From Mesorhizobium sp. (GTDB lineage Bacteria > Pseudomonadota > Alphaproteobacteria > Rhizobiales > Rhizobiaceae), in assembly GCA_019509685.1 (NCBI GenBank), contig JAEKLU010000238.1, forward strand, positions 1-10,866: a DNA stretch of 10,866 nt, written 5' to 3'. A model generated the notes under the pieces. It searched no databases, was not told the DNA's origin, and worked only from the letters and a program-made list of their open reading frames with translations. This document shows, piece by piece, positions 1 to 6,190 of the stretch (within the stretch, counting starts at the first letter, position 1; each line of letters begins with the position of its first letter). Made by a program: the position numbers and the translations under genes.

Positions 1-486
1 ACCTGGGTGCATCGCTTCTACCGCTCGCGCCGCTTCGGCACGCAGGCAGCGCCGACTTCAGGCTCGATGGGCTACGGCACGCCGGCCGCGGTCGCCGCCA
101 AATCGCTGTTCCCGGATCGCACCGTGGTTGCCTTTGCCGGCGACGGCTGCTTCCTGATGAACGGCCAGGAGTTCGCGACGGCGATCCAATATGACCTGCC
201 GATCATCGTCATCGTCGTCAACAACGGCATCTACGGCACCATCCGCATGCATCAAGAGCGGGAATATCCGAGCCGCGTCGTCGCCACCGATCTGAAGAAC
301 CCGGACTTTGCCGCGCTGGCCCGCGCCTATGGCGGCCATGGCGAGACGGTCGAGAAGACCGAAGACTTCGCGCCTGCTTTCGAACGCGCGCGCGCCAGCG
401 GCAAGCCGGCGATCGTCGAGATCAAGCTCGATCCCGAAGCGATCACGCCGACCCGCACGCTGACGCAGATCCGCGACAGGAGTTGA
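1..486 (+). CDS. Thiamine-pyrophosphate enzyme, acetolactate-synthase-like, C-terminal part (cut by left edge)
   Basis: The reading frame is open from base 1 and ends at TGA 484-486, giving about 161 residues of a protein that is usually about 550. This is the C-terminal TPP-binding domain. The cofactor motif is clear: GDG is encoded at 139-147 and NN at 220-225, with 24 residues between, matching the family's GDG-x(24-27)-NN signature for Mg-TPP. The stretches SGSMGYGTPAAVAAK and NNGIYGTIRMHQ are typical of acetolactate synthase, benzoylformate decarboxylase and related cytosolic enzymes that act on 2-oxo acids. The GTG at base 7 is internal, not a start. The missing N-terminal domains would decide the substrate, so I do not call it IlvB. 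It converges on the CHRD gene, with a hairpin terminator between them. Confidence 0.9.
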   Translation, partial: TWVHRFYRSRRFGTQAAPTSGSMGYGTPAAVAAKSLFPDRTVVAFAGDGCFLMNGQEFATAIQYDLPIIVIVVNNGIYGTIRMHQEREYPSRVVATDLKNPDFAALARAYGGHGETVEKTEDFAPAFERARASGKPAIVEIKLDPEAITPTRTLTQIRDRS

Positions 487-510
487 GGCAGGCCTTCTGC
501 TGCCGCACGA

Positions 511-538
511 CAAAAGGGGCGGCGAACCGCCCCTTTTG
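511..538. terminator. Bidirectional intrinsic terminator between convergent genes
   Basis: A perfect 12-bp stem (511-522 with 527-538) closes on a CGAA tetraloop. The arms begin with CAAAA and end with TTTTG, so each strand presents a GC-rich stem ending in a T-tract. It lies 24 bases after the TPP-enzyme stop and 5 bases beyond the stop of the opposing CHRD gene, so it can end transcripts from both sides. Confidence 0.9.
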
Positions 539-543
539 CGTCT

Positions 544-993
544 TTACATCGCGCCGCCGGCCTTCTCGATCTGGCCGCGGATTTCGCCATCCTTGTTCGC
601 GGCGGTGTGGACGTTGACATAGTACTTGCCGGCTTCGAGGTCGGTCGCCTGCGCATCGGTCAACGTCGCCGATCCCTTGATCGGGCTCTTCAGCTTGCCC
701 TTGAACGGAATAACCGGATCGGCATTCGCCCCCATCGCCGCCGGCCCATGGATGTGAGCAGCAATCGCCGGCCCGCTGAGGCCGGAATATTTCACGTTCC
801 AGCTCAGCTTCTTCTTGGTGGTGTCATAGCTGAACGTCGCGGTTCCCTTGCCCTTGGTGGTGACGGGCGGGCTCTGCTGGCTGCCGTCGAGCGTCGCCTT
901 GTACTTCACCACCTCGGCCATGGCCGGGGATGCGAGCAGGAAAGCGGTCGAAACGGCCAGCGCCGAAAGCATCGGCACGGATAGGATGCGCAT
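544..993 (-). CDS. Exported CHRD-domain protein
   Basis: The product is 149 residues. Residues 1-26 form a signal peptide: MRIL start, hydrophobic core SALAVSTAFLLAS, and an AMA cleavage site before EVVKYKATLDG. The mature part is one CHRD domain (residues 27-145) with its hallmarks AHIHGPA (79-85) and YVNVHTAANKDGEIRGQI (125-142). CHRD domains occur in animal chordin and in many small bacterial secreted proteins, where their role is not established. The ATG at 993 was chosen over an in-frame start 63 bases upstream because it begins the signal peptide and has GGAGG 7-8 bases before it. The gene appears monocistronic, reading towards the shared terminator. A nested dyad lies 50-90 bases upstream. 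Function is unknown; a periplasmic or secreted location is likely. Confidence 0.9.
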   Translation of the reverse strand: MRILSVPMLSALAVSTAFLLASPAMAEVVKYKATLDGSQQSPPVTTKGKGTATFSYDTTKKKLSWNVKYSGLSGPAIAAHIHGPAAMGANADPVIPFKGKLKSPIKGSATLTDAQATDLEAGKYYVNVHTAANKDGEIRGQIEKAGGAM

Positions 994-1041
994 GAAGAAC
1001 CTCCGTTGATTGCAAACACCCTCCACGGCTCCCCGGCGCGC

Positions 1042-1080
1042 GGATGCATCACTCAAACGGTTGAGCGACCCGATGTATCC
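1042..1080. promoter_or_regulatory. Nested inverted repeats upstream of the CHRD gene, possible operator
   Basis: The inner dyad CTCAA-ACGG-TTGAG (1052-1065) sits inside an outer pair, GGATGCATC (1042-1050) and GATGTATCC (1072-1080), complementary at 8 of 9 positions with the ninth a G:T pair. It lies 49-87 bases before the CHRD start, where a promoter or operator would be expected. No clear -35/-10 pair was recognised. The role is inferred from position and symmetry only. Confidence 0.4.
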
Positions 1081-1098
1081 CTGGACACGCTTATTTTA

Positions 1099-1121
1099 CC
1101 GCGCACCATAAAATGGCGCGG
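1099..1121 (-). terminator. Weak hairpin after the PLP-enzyme gene, possible terminator
   Basis: CCGCG and CCAT (1099-1109) pair with ATGG and CGCGG (1113-1121), with a 2-base bulge and an AAA loop. It lies 30 bases past the stop of the minus-strand PLP-enzyme gene. On that strand the following bases are A-rich rather than a T-run, so intrinsic termination is uncertain. Confidence 0.3.
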
Positions 1122-1150
1122 CTGCCCGCCCCTTTTCCAAAGACCAGCCG

Positions 1151-2434
1151 TCAGACCGCCGCCAGCGCCTGCGTCAGGTCGGCGATCAGATCGTCAGGAT
1201 GCTCGACGCCGATCGACAGCCTGACGGTGGTTTCGAGCACGCCGATGCGCTGGCGAACGTCAAAAGGAATGCCGGAATGGGTCATCGCCGCAGGATGGCT
1301 GGCGAGCGATTCCGTGCCGCCGAGACTCACCGCCAGCTTGAAGATCTGCAAATTGTTCAGAAAGGCGAAAGCCGCCTTCTGCCCGCCTTTGATATCGAAG
1401 GAGAAGGTCGAGCCAGCACCAGTGCATTGCGCCCTGTAGGCGCGCCCCGCCGCCGTATCCTCGCCCAGGAACGGCAGATAGTGGACCTTCTCGACCTTGG
1501 CATGATCGCGCAGGAATTCGGCGACCAGCCGCGCATTGTCGTTCGCCCGCTCCATGCGGATCGACAGGGTCTCCAGCGAGCGGCCGAGCATCCAGCAGGA
1601 GTGCGGGTCGAGCTGCGTGCCGATCGCACCGCGCAGCGCCTTGATCGGCTTGGTGACCGCCTTGCCGCCCATGGCGGCGCCCGCGATCAGGTCGGAATGG
1701 CCGCCGACATATTTGGTCAGCGAATAGACGGAAACATCGGCGCCGTGTTCGATCGGCCGCTGGAACACCGGGCCGAGCAGCGTGTTGTCGCAGACGATGA
1801 TCGGCTTCGTCCCTTGCCGGACGCCGATCTCGTCGGCGATCCTGCGCATCAGCGCGATGTCGACAAGGCTGTTGGTCGGGTTCGACGGTGTCTCGATCAG
1901 GATGACCGAGACACGGCCCTTGGCCGTGGCGGCGTCGGCGGCGGCACGCACCGCCGCCTCGTCGACGCCGTCCGCGAAGCCGACGGCATCGATGCCGAAG
2001 CCGGCGAGCGTGCGCGTCAGCAGCGTCTCGGTGCCGCCGTAAAGCGGCTGCGAATGCAGGATGACATCGCCCGGCCGGGCATAGGCGAGCAGCGTCGTCG
2101 CAATCGCCGACATGCCGGACGAAAACAGGATGCAGGCATCCGTTCCCTCGTAGATCGCCAACCGGTCCTCGACGATCTCGCTGTTGGGATGGTTGAAGCG
2201 CGAATAGACGAGACCCGATGCCGTGCCGCTCGGCGGGTCCTTGCGGCCAGACGTGTAGTCGAAGAAGTCGCGCCCCTCTTCCGCCGACTTGAACACGAAG
2301 GTCGAGGTCAAAAACACCGGCGGCTTGACGGCGCCTTCCGACAGTTGCGGGTCGAAGCCATAGCTCAGCATCAGTGTCTCCGGATGGAGCTTATGGTTGC
2401 CGATATGGGTCTTCGACGGGCGCGGCGCGGTCAT
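1151..2434 (-). CDS. PLP-dependent Cys/Met-metabolism enzyme (cystathionine gamma-synthase/lyase family)
   Basis: The product is 427 residues, slightly longer than the usual 390-400 because of an insertion around residues 55-75. The family landmarks are in order: YSR (78-80, phosphate contact from the neighbouring subunit), SSGMSA (105-110, phosphate cup), LYGGT (131-135, ring-stacking Tyr132), VCDNT (214-218, Asp216 to the pyridine nitrogen), SLTK (238-241, Lys241 forming the Schiff base), [19 protein letters not shown] near residue 370, and Arg405 for the substrate carboxylate. Members catalyse gamma-replacement or gamma/beta-elimination on cystathionine, methionine or related amino acids. 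Methionine gamma-lyases carry a Cys after the YG; here it is Gly134, which argues against strict methionine gamma-lyase activity. The ATG at 2434 has AGGA about 8 bases upstream, so an in-frame start 36 bases earlier is less likely. The divergent Lrp gene suggests amino-acid-responsive control. Exact substrate is not determined. Confidence 0.9.
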   Translation of the reverse strand: MTAPRPSKTHIGNHKLHPETLMLSYGFDPQLSEGAVKPPVFLTSTFVFKSAEEGRDFFDYTSGRKDPPSGTASGLVYSRFNHPNSEIVEDRLAIYEGTDACILFSSGMSAIATTLLAYARPGDVILHSQPLYGGTETLLTRTLAGFGIDAVGFADGVDEAAVRAAADAATAKGRVSVILIETPSNPTNSLVDIALMRRIADEIGVRQGTKPIIVCDNTLLGPVFQRPIEHGADVSVYSLTKYVGGHSDLIAGAAMGGKAVTKPIKALRGAIGTQLDPHSCWMLGRSLETLSIRMERANDNARLVAEFLRDHAKVEKVHYLPFLGEDTAAGRAYRAQCTGAGSTFSFDIKGGQKAAFAFLNNLQIFKLAVSLGGTESLASHPAAMTHSGIPFDVRQRIGVLETTVRLSIGVEHPDDLIADLTQALAAV

Positions 2435-2459
2435 GGCTTTTCCTGCTTTTCGAGGGATG

Positions 2460-2520
2460 TCGCATGGCAATTTATGCGATCCCGATCAGCCAGTCCTTGC
2501 TATTTTCGGCCTCGCATGGC
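2460..2520. promoter_or_regulatory. Candidate Lrp-type operator in the divergent intergenic region
   Basis: The 122-bp gap between the divergent starts at 2434 and 2557 holds a dyad, TCGCAT (2460-2465) and ATGCGA (2474-2479), with an AT-rich 8-base spacer. The nonamer TCGCATGGC occurs twice (2460-2468 and 2512-2520), 52 bases apart, close to five helical turns. Phased sites suit the oligomeric binding of Lrp/AsnC proteins. Binding is inferred. Confidence 0.4.
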
Positions 2521-2556
2521 TGCCTTTCGGCAACAGATTGCCTGGAGAGATGAAAA

Positions 2557-3015
2557 GTGCAGCAGAAGATAGCCGACGATTTCGACCGCAAGATCCTGCG
2601 TGAACTGCAGGCCGATGCCCGCATCACCAACAACGAGCTTGCCGAGCGGATCGGCCTGTCGCCATCGCCCTGCCTGAGGCGCGTACGGCGCCTGGAGGAG
2701 ACCGGCGTGATTAGAGGATACACCGCGCTGGTCGACCCGTTAGCCTTCGGCTGGGGCATGGTCGCCATCGCCACCATACGGCTCAGCCGCCAGAACGAGG
2801 ACGAGATCGTCATGTTCGAGGACGCGATCCGCGGTTGGGACGAGGTGCTGGAATGCCACCTCGTCACCGGTTCGCGCGACTATGTGTTGAAGGTGGTGAC
2901 CGGAAACCTCGAGCAGTACGAGCGCTTCATCAAGGAGAAGATCGCGCGGCTGAAATGCGTCGCCTCGATCGAGACCAGCTTCGTCATGAACACCATAAAG
3001 GAACGGCGCCTCTGA
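2557..3015 (+). CDS. Lrp/AsnC-family transcriptional regulator
   Basis: The product is 152 residues, a standard length for the family. Residues 7-60 are the AsnC-type winged helix-turn-helix: DDFDRKILRELQADARITN, then LAERIGLSPSPCLRRVRRLEE carrying the recognition helix, then GVIRGYTALVD linking to the effector domain. Residues 65-148 form the RAM (ACT-like) domain that binds amino acids and builds octamers, with the conserved GSRDYVLKV (105-113). It starts at GTG 2557 with GGAG at 2544-2547. The ATG at 2550 is out of frame. It is transcribed divergently from the PLP enzyme, an arrangement known from methionine gamma-lyase/Lrp pairs such as mdeA-mdeR of Pseudomonas putida. It likely controls that gene and itself in response to a sulfur or related amino acid, which is inference. 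Confidence 0.93.
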   Translation: MQQKIADDFDRKILRELQADARITNNELAERIGLSPSPCLRRVRRLEETGVIRGYTALVDPLAFGWGMVAIATIRLSRQNEDEIVMFEDAIRGWDEVLECHLVTGSRDYVLKVVTGNLEQYERFIKEKIARLKCVASIETSFVMNTIKERRL

Positions 3016-3019
3016 CGCC

Positions 3020-3070
3020 GATGCATGTCGCCCAAAAGTGTGCGGCGGTTTTGGGACGACGACATGCATC
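3020..3070. repeat. Rhizobial-type intergenic palindrome
   Basis: GATGCATGTCG (3020-3030) pairs perfectly with CGACATGCATC (3060-3070). Inside, CCCAAAA (3031-3037) pairs with TTTTGGG (3049-3055), leaving an 11-base loop and a 4-base one-sided bulge (3056-3059). From memory, near-identical palindromes recur between genes in Mesorhizobium genomes, but no search was done. It may protect the 3' end of either convergent transcript. Confidence 0.7.
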
Positions 3071-3080
3071 AAACAAATGA

Positions 3081-3110
3081 GATAGAGCGGTTCTATCGAA
3101 CCGCTCTATC
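3081..3110. repeat. 13-bp perfect hairpin, possible bidirectional transcript end
   Basis: GATAGAGCGGTTC (3081-3093) and GAACCGCTCTATC (3098-3110) form a perfect 13-bp stem on a TATC loop. It sits between the convergent Lrp gene (ends 3015) and binding-protein gene (ends 3150). A terminator or mRNA-stabilising role is plausible. The lack of a T-tract keeps this uncertain. Confidence 0.65.
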
Positions 3111-3149
3111 CAGAGGCGCCGCATTCAAAGTCGAAATGTTCGGCCGAGC

Positions 3150-4121
3150 TTACTTGATCGCCTTGTCGGTCACCGCGGTCGTGTAGGCGCCGGTCGGCTC
3201 CTTGGTGATGATCTTCTGGTCGAGCAGCGCCTTGGCGGTGCGCTCGTAGGCCGCCGGGATCAGCTTGCCGTCGGCGTTGTCGATCAGCTTGGCCACTTCC
3301 TTCATCATGAACTTCTGGTGGTTCTCGTCCTGGCCGCCGGCGTCCACGACGATGCCCGCCGCCTCGTCGGTGTTCTCGGTGGCGTATTTCCAGCCCTTCA
3401 TCGAGGCGCGCACGAAGCGCACCATCTTGTCCTCGAAGGCCGGATCCTTGAGCTTGTCCTCAAGCGTATAAAGCCCGTCCTCCAACAGATCGTTGCCCAT
3501 GGCCGAGTAGTTGAACACGGTCAGGTCTTCGGGCTTGTAGCCGGCATCGAGCACCTGGCCGTATTCGTTGTAGGTCATGACCGAGATGCAGTCGGCCTGC
3601 TTCTGGATCAGCGGCTGCACGTCGAAGCTCTGCTTCAAGACGGTGACGCCGTCCGCGCCGCCGTCTGTCTTGAGGCCGATCTTGTTCATCCAGGCATAGA
3701 ACGGATATTCGTTGCCGAAGAACCAGACGCCGAGCGTATGGCCCTTGAAGTCGGCCTCGGTCTTGATCGGGCCGTCCTTCGGGCAGACCAGTTCCATGCC
3801 CGCCTTCTTGAAGGGCTGGGCGATGTTGACGAGCCCCACGCCCTTGTCGCGGGCGGCCAGAGCGCCGCCCATCCAGTCGACGATCACGTCGGCGCCGCCG
3901 CCGGCGATCACCTGCTCCGGCGCGATATCCGGGCCGCCCGGCTTGATGTCGACGTCGAGGCCTTCGGCGTCATAAAAACCCTTGGCCTTGGCGACATAGT
4001 AGCCGGCGAACTGGGCCTGCGTGACCCATTTCAATTGCAGCGTCACCTTGTCGGCGGCCATCGCCTGGAAGGCGGCCAGCGACATGGCGCCGGCCAAAGC
4101 GGAAATCAGCAGTCTTTTCAT
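3150..4121 (-). CDS. ABC transporter substrate-binding protein, NMT1/THI5-like (ThiY type)
   Basis: The product is 323 residues. Residues 1-22 are a signal peptide ending in AMA before ADKVTLQLKW, so it acts in the periplasm. The body is the periplasmic binding protein fold of the NMT1/THI5-like family. QAQFAGYYVAKAKGFYDAEG (35-54) is the typical first-lobe segment, followed by QVIAGGGADVIVDWMGGALAA (70-90) and GHTLGVWFF (127-135). Relatives bind pyrimidine precursors of thiamine or other small nitrogenous rings. The ATG at 4121 was chosen because it opens the signal peptide and has GAGGG a few bases upstream; an in-frame start 24 bases earlier lacks this. It is the last gene of the importer operon, 39 bases after the second permease. 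Nearby dihydropyrimidinase and carbamoyl-hydrolase genes suggest a pyrimidine-like ligand, which is inference. Confidence 0.9.
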   Translation of the reverse strand: MKRLLISALAGAMSLAAFQAMAADKVTLQLKWVTQAQFAGYYVAKAKGFYDAEGLDVDIKPGGPDIAPEQVIAGGGADVIVDWMGGALAARDKGVGLVNIAQPFKKAGMELVCPKDGPIKTEADFKGHTLGVWFFGNEYPFYAWMNKIGLKTDGGADGVTVLKQSFDVQPLIQKQADCISVMTYNEYGQVLDAGYKPEDLTVFNYSAMGNDLLEDGLYTLEDKLKDPAFEDKMVRFVRASMKGWKYATENTDEAAGIVVDAGGQDENHQKFMMKEVAKLIDNADGKLIPAAYERTAKALLDQKIITKEPTGAYTTAVTDKAIK

Positions 4122-4160
4122 GTTTTTACCCTCTGAAGTTAGCACCCAAACCCACCGCCC

Positions 4161-5315
4161 CTATCCACCTCGGACAGAGGGATGCCAAAACGTGACGGCT
4201 CTCTCGATGAGAGCGACCACGCCATAAAAGACCGAACCCGCAAGGGCTGCAACTGCGATTTCGGCCCATACCATGTCGATGTTCATGCGCCCGACCTCGG
4301 TCGAGATGCGAAAGCCCATGCCGACGACCGGCGTGCCGAAGAACTCCGCGACGATGGCGCCGATCAGCGCCAGCGTCGAGTTGATCTTCAGCGCGTTGAA
4401 GATGAAAGGCATTGCCGCCGGCAGCCGGAGCTTCAGCAAGGTCGGCCAATAGCCCGACGCATAAGTGCGCATCAGGTCGCGCTGCATATGCCCGGAAGCG
4501 GCAAGCCCGGCGACCGTGTTCACCAGCATCGGGAAGAAGGTCATGATGATGACGACCGCCGCCTTGGACGGCCAGTCGAAACCGAACCACATCACCATGA
4601 TCGGTGCCACGCCGATGATCGGCAGCGCCGACACCATGTTGCCGATCGGCAGCAAGCCGCGCCTGAGAAACGGCACGCGGTCGGCCAGGATGGCGACGGC
4701 GAAGCCGGAGAGATTGCCTACGATATAGCCAAAGATCACCGCCTTGAGGATCGTCTGCCGTACATCGGCACCGAGGATCGGCAGCGAACTGGCAATACGC
4801 ACGCCGATGGCGCTCGGCGGCGGCAAAAGGATGAACGGCACCCCGGCGCCGCGCGTCACCGCTTCCCAGATGATCAGGATCCAGGCGCCGAAGATCGCCG
4901 GGATGATCAGGCGCAGCGCGGTCCTCGCCACGCTCTCGCTTGGGCGCAATGAGGACAGCAAGGCAACGCAGCGCCAGGCAAGCAGCCAGGCGGCGGCAAG
5001 CAGCAGGAAATATGGCGCCAGTGCCGTGCCCTCAAAGCCGGCTATGCCTTTGATCAGTAGCCAGGCGGCGGCATGAGCGCCGACGAACAGCAAGACGGCC
5101 TCGACGATCGGCGTCAGCCTCACCATCGAGATCAATGCCGCGATCAGCAGCAAGCCGATGATCAGGCTTTTTGCCCCCATATAAGGGTAGGCAATAGTTG
5201 CTGTGGGTTGCGCCAGGGCCGCCACTTCCGGTTTCGACATGGCGCCAAGCGCCGCGGCGATAAGGCAAAGAAGGACAGCAAGCACCGCCTGCCAGGAGGG
5301 TCTCAGCCAGTTCAT
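4161..5315 (-). CDS. ABC transporter permease with extended N-terminal membrane region
   Basis: The product is 384 residues, against about 250-290 for ordinary permeases of this family. Residues 185-380 are the BPD_transp_1 domain (SsuC/TauC/ThiX-like), with the EAA-type coupling loop around 282-305 (RTYASGYWPTLLKLRLPAAM). The first 150 residues add about five hydrophobic segments, near 9-26, 50-67, 70-88, 100-120 and 134-153; the last may be the usual first helix of the domain. The start is ATG 5313-5315, which overlaps the preceding permease stop as ATGA, indicating translational coupling. The open frame continues far upstream, but only as a shadow of the other permease. It should form the inner-membrane channel with that permease. 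The role of the extra helices is unknown. Confidence 0.88.
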   Translation of the reverse strand: MNWLRPSWQAVLAVLLCLIAAALGAMSKPEVAALAQPTATIAYPYMGAKSLIIGLLLIAALISMVRLTPIVEAVLLFVGAHAAAWLLIKGIAGFEGTALAPYFLLLAAAWLLAWRCVALLSSLRPSESVARTALRLIIPAIFGAWILIIWEAVTRGAGVPFILLPPPSAIGVRIASSLPILGADVRQTILKAVIFGYIVGNLSGFAVAILADRVPFLRRGLLPIGNMVSALPIIGVAPIMVMWFGFDWPSKAAVVIIMTFFPMLVNTVAGLAASGHMQRDLMRTYASGYWPTLLKLRLPAAMPFIFNALKINSTLALIGAIVAEFFGTPVVGMGFRISTEVGRMNIDMVWAEIAVAALAGSVFYGVVALIERAVTFWHPSVRGG

Positions 5316-6190
5316 GCCGGCCTCCCGCCCATGGCGCGGTCGACGATGCGTCCGGCGATGCCTACAGCCATCACCAGAAGTGCGGCCACGATCGAGCCGG
5401 CGACCAGCGCCGACCAGATGTCGATGGACTGGCTGTAATAGGCGCCGGCCAGAAGCTTGGCGCCGATGCCGGCAACGGCACCTGTCGGCAATTCGCCGAC
5501 AATGGCGCCGACCAGGCTCGCGGCGACCGCCACTTTCATCGAGGTGAACAGGAACGGCACCGAGGCTGGCACACGCAATTTCCAGAAGGTCTGCGAGGAA
5601 CTGGCATTGTAGGTGTGCATCAGGTCGAGATGCATGATCTCGGGCGAGCGCAGCCCCTTCACCATGCCGACCGTCACCGGGAAGAACGACAGATAGGTCG
5701 AGATCATCGCCTTCGGGATCAGCCCGGTGATGCCGACCGCCGCCAAAACGACGATGATCATCGGCGCCACTGCCAGGATCGGAATGGTTTGCGAGGCGAT
5801 GATCCACGGCATCAGGCTGCGCTCGAGCGTCGCCACATGCACGATGCCGACGGCAATGATGATGCCGAGCGCCGTGCCGAAGGCAAAGCCGAGCAGCGTC
5901 GAGGACAGCGTCACCCAGGCATTGTAGACAAGGCTGCGGTTCGAATTGACGGGCCGTAGGAAGGTGTTCTCGAAGAAATTCACGGCCACCTGATGCGGCG
6001 CCGGCAATGTGGGCTTCGGCTGCGCCAGCGTCTTGCCGATGAATTCGATGGTGCCGGGGGCCTGGTTGGCGCGGCGGTCGAGATCGCGCTGGAACGGCGC
6101 GTTGAGGATGACGGCGAAGACGTACCAGAGCACGACCACGCCCAGGAGGATCGAGGTGACGGGGACGAGTTTGGAGCGGAAGCTATCCAT
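5312..6190 (-). CDS. ABC transporter permease
   Basis: The product is 292 residues. A first transmembrane helix lies at 10-30 (VTSILLGVVVLWYVFAVIL). A periplasmic stretch of about 60 residues follows, then the BPD_transp_1 domain (about 90-285), with the EAA-type loop at 190-212 (DLMHTYNASSSQTFWKLRVP). This is the pattern of inner-membrane subunits of nitrate/taurine/pyrimidine-type importers. The ATG at 6190 has AGGAGG 6-7 bases before it. An open frame extends 135 bases further upstream, but that is out-of-frame DUF559 and repeat sequence. Its stop overlaps the next permease start by 4 bases. The 5' end abuts the inserted repeat, whose purine-rich end supplies or overlaps the ribosome site. 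Confidence 0.92.
   Translation of the reverse strand: MDSFRSKLVPVTSILLGVVVLWYVFAVILNAPFQRDLDRRANQAPGTIEFIGKTLAQPKPTLPAPHQVAVNFFENTFLRPVNSNRSLVYNAWVTLSSTLLGFAFGTALGIIIAVGIVHVATLERSLMPWIIASQTIPILAVAPMIIVVLAAVGITGLIPKAMISTYLSFFPVTVGMVKGLRSPEIMHLDLMHTYNASSSQTFWKLRVPASVPFLFTSMKVAVAASLVGAIVGELPTGAVAGIGAKLLAGAYYSQSIDIWSALVAGSIVAALLVMAVGIAGRIVDRAMGGRPA

Larger units (their letters stand above)
3004..3121. repeat. Outer inverted repeat enclosing two hairpins downstream of the Lrp gene
   Basis: An 11-bp perfect inverted repeat, CGGCGCCTCTG (3004-3014) and CAGAGGCGCCG (3111-3121), brackets both hairpins described separately. The left arm overlaps the last codons and first stop base pair region of the Lrp gene. 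The right arm abuts the second hairpin directly. Folded as RNA or single-stranded DNA this would form a three-way junction. No T-run follows, so it is not a classic intrinsic terminator. Confidence 0.6.

Noticed and set aside
994..1056. Longer start for the CHRD protein
   Set aside because: The extra 21 residues precede a complete signal peptide, while GGAGG sits correctly before ATG 993.
1199..2572. Long plus-strand open frame of 457 codons
   Set aside because: It lies antisense to the PLP enzyme, whose catalytic motifs are all present. The antisense product is rich in Arg, Asp and His with no recognisable domain, as expected for a GC-rich shadow frame.
3150..4121. Assignment of the importer to thiamine-precursor uptake
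   Set aside because: The binding protein family allows it, but no thiamine gene or TPP riboswitch is seen, and the neighbouring enzymes belong to pyrimidine or hydantoin breakdown.
5316..5807. N-terminal extension of the second permease upstream of 5315
   Set aside because: The extension is an out-of-frame reading of the preceding permease. The ATGA overlap at 5312-5315 gives a natural start.
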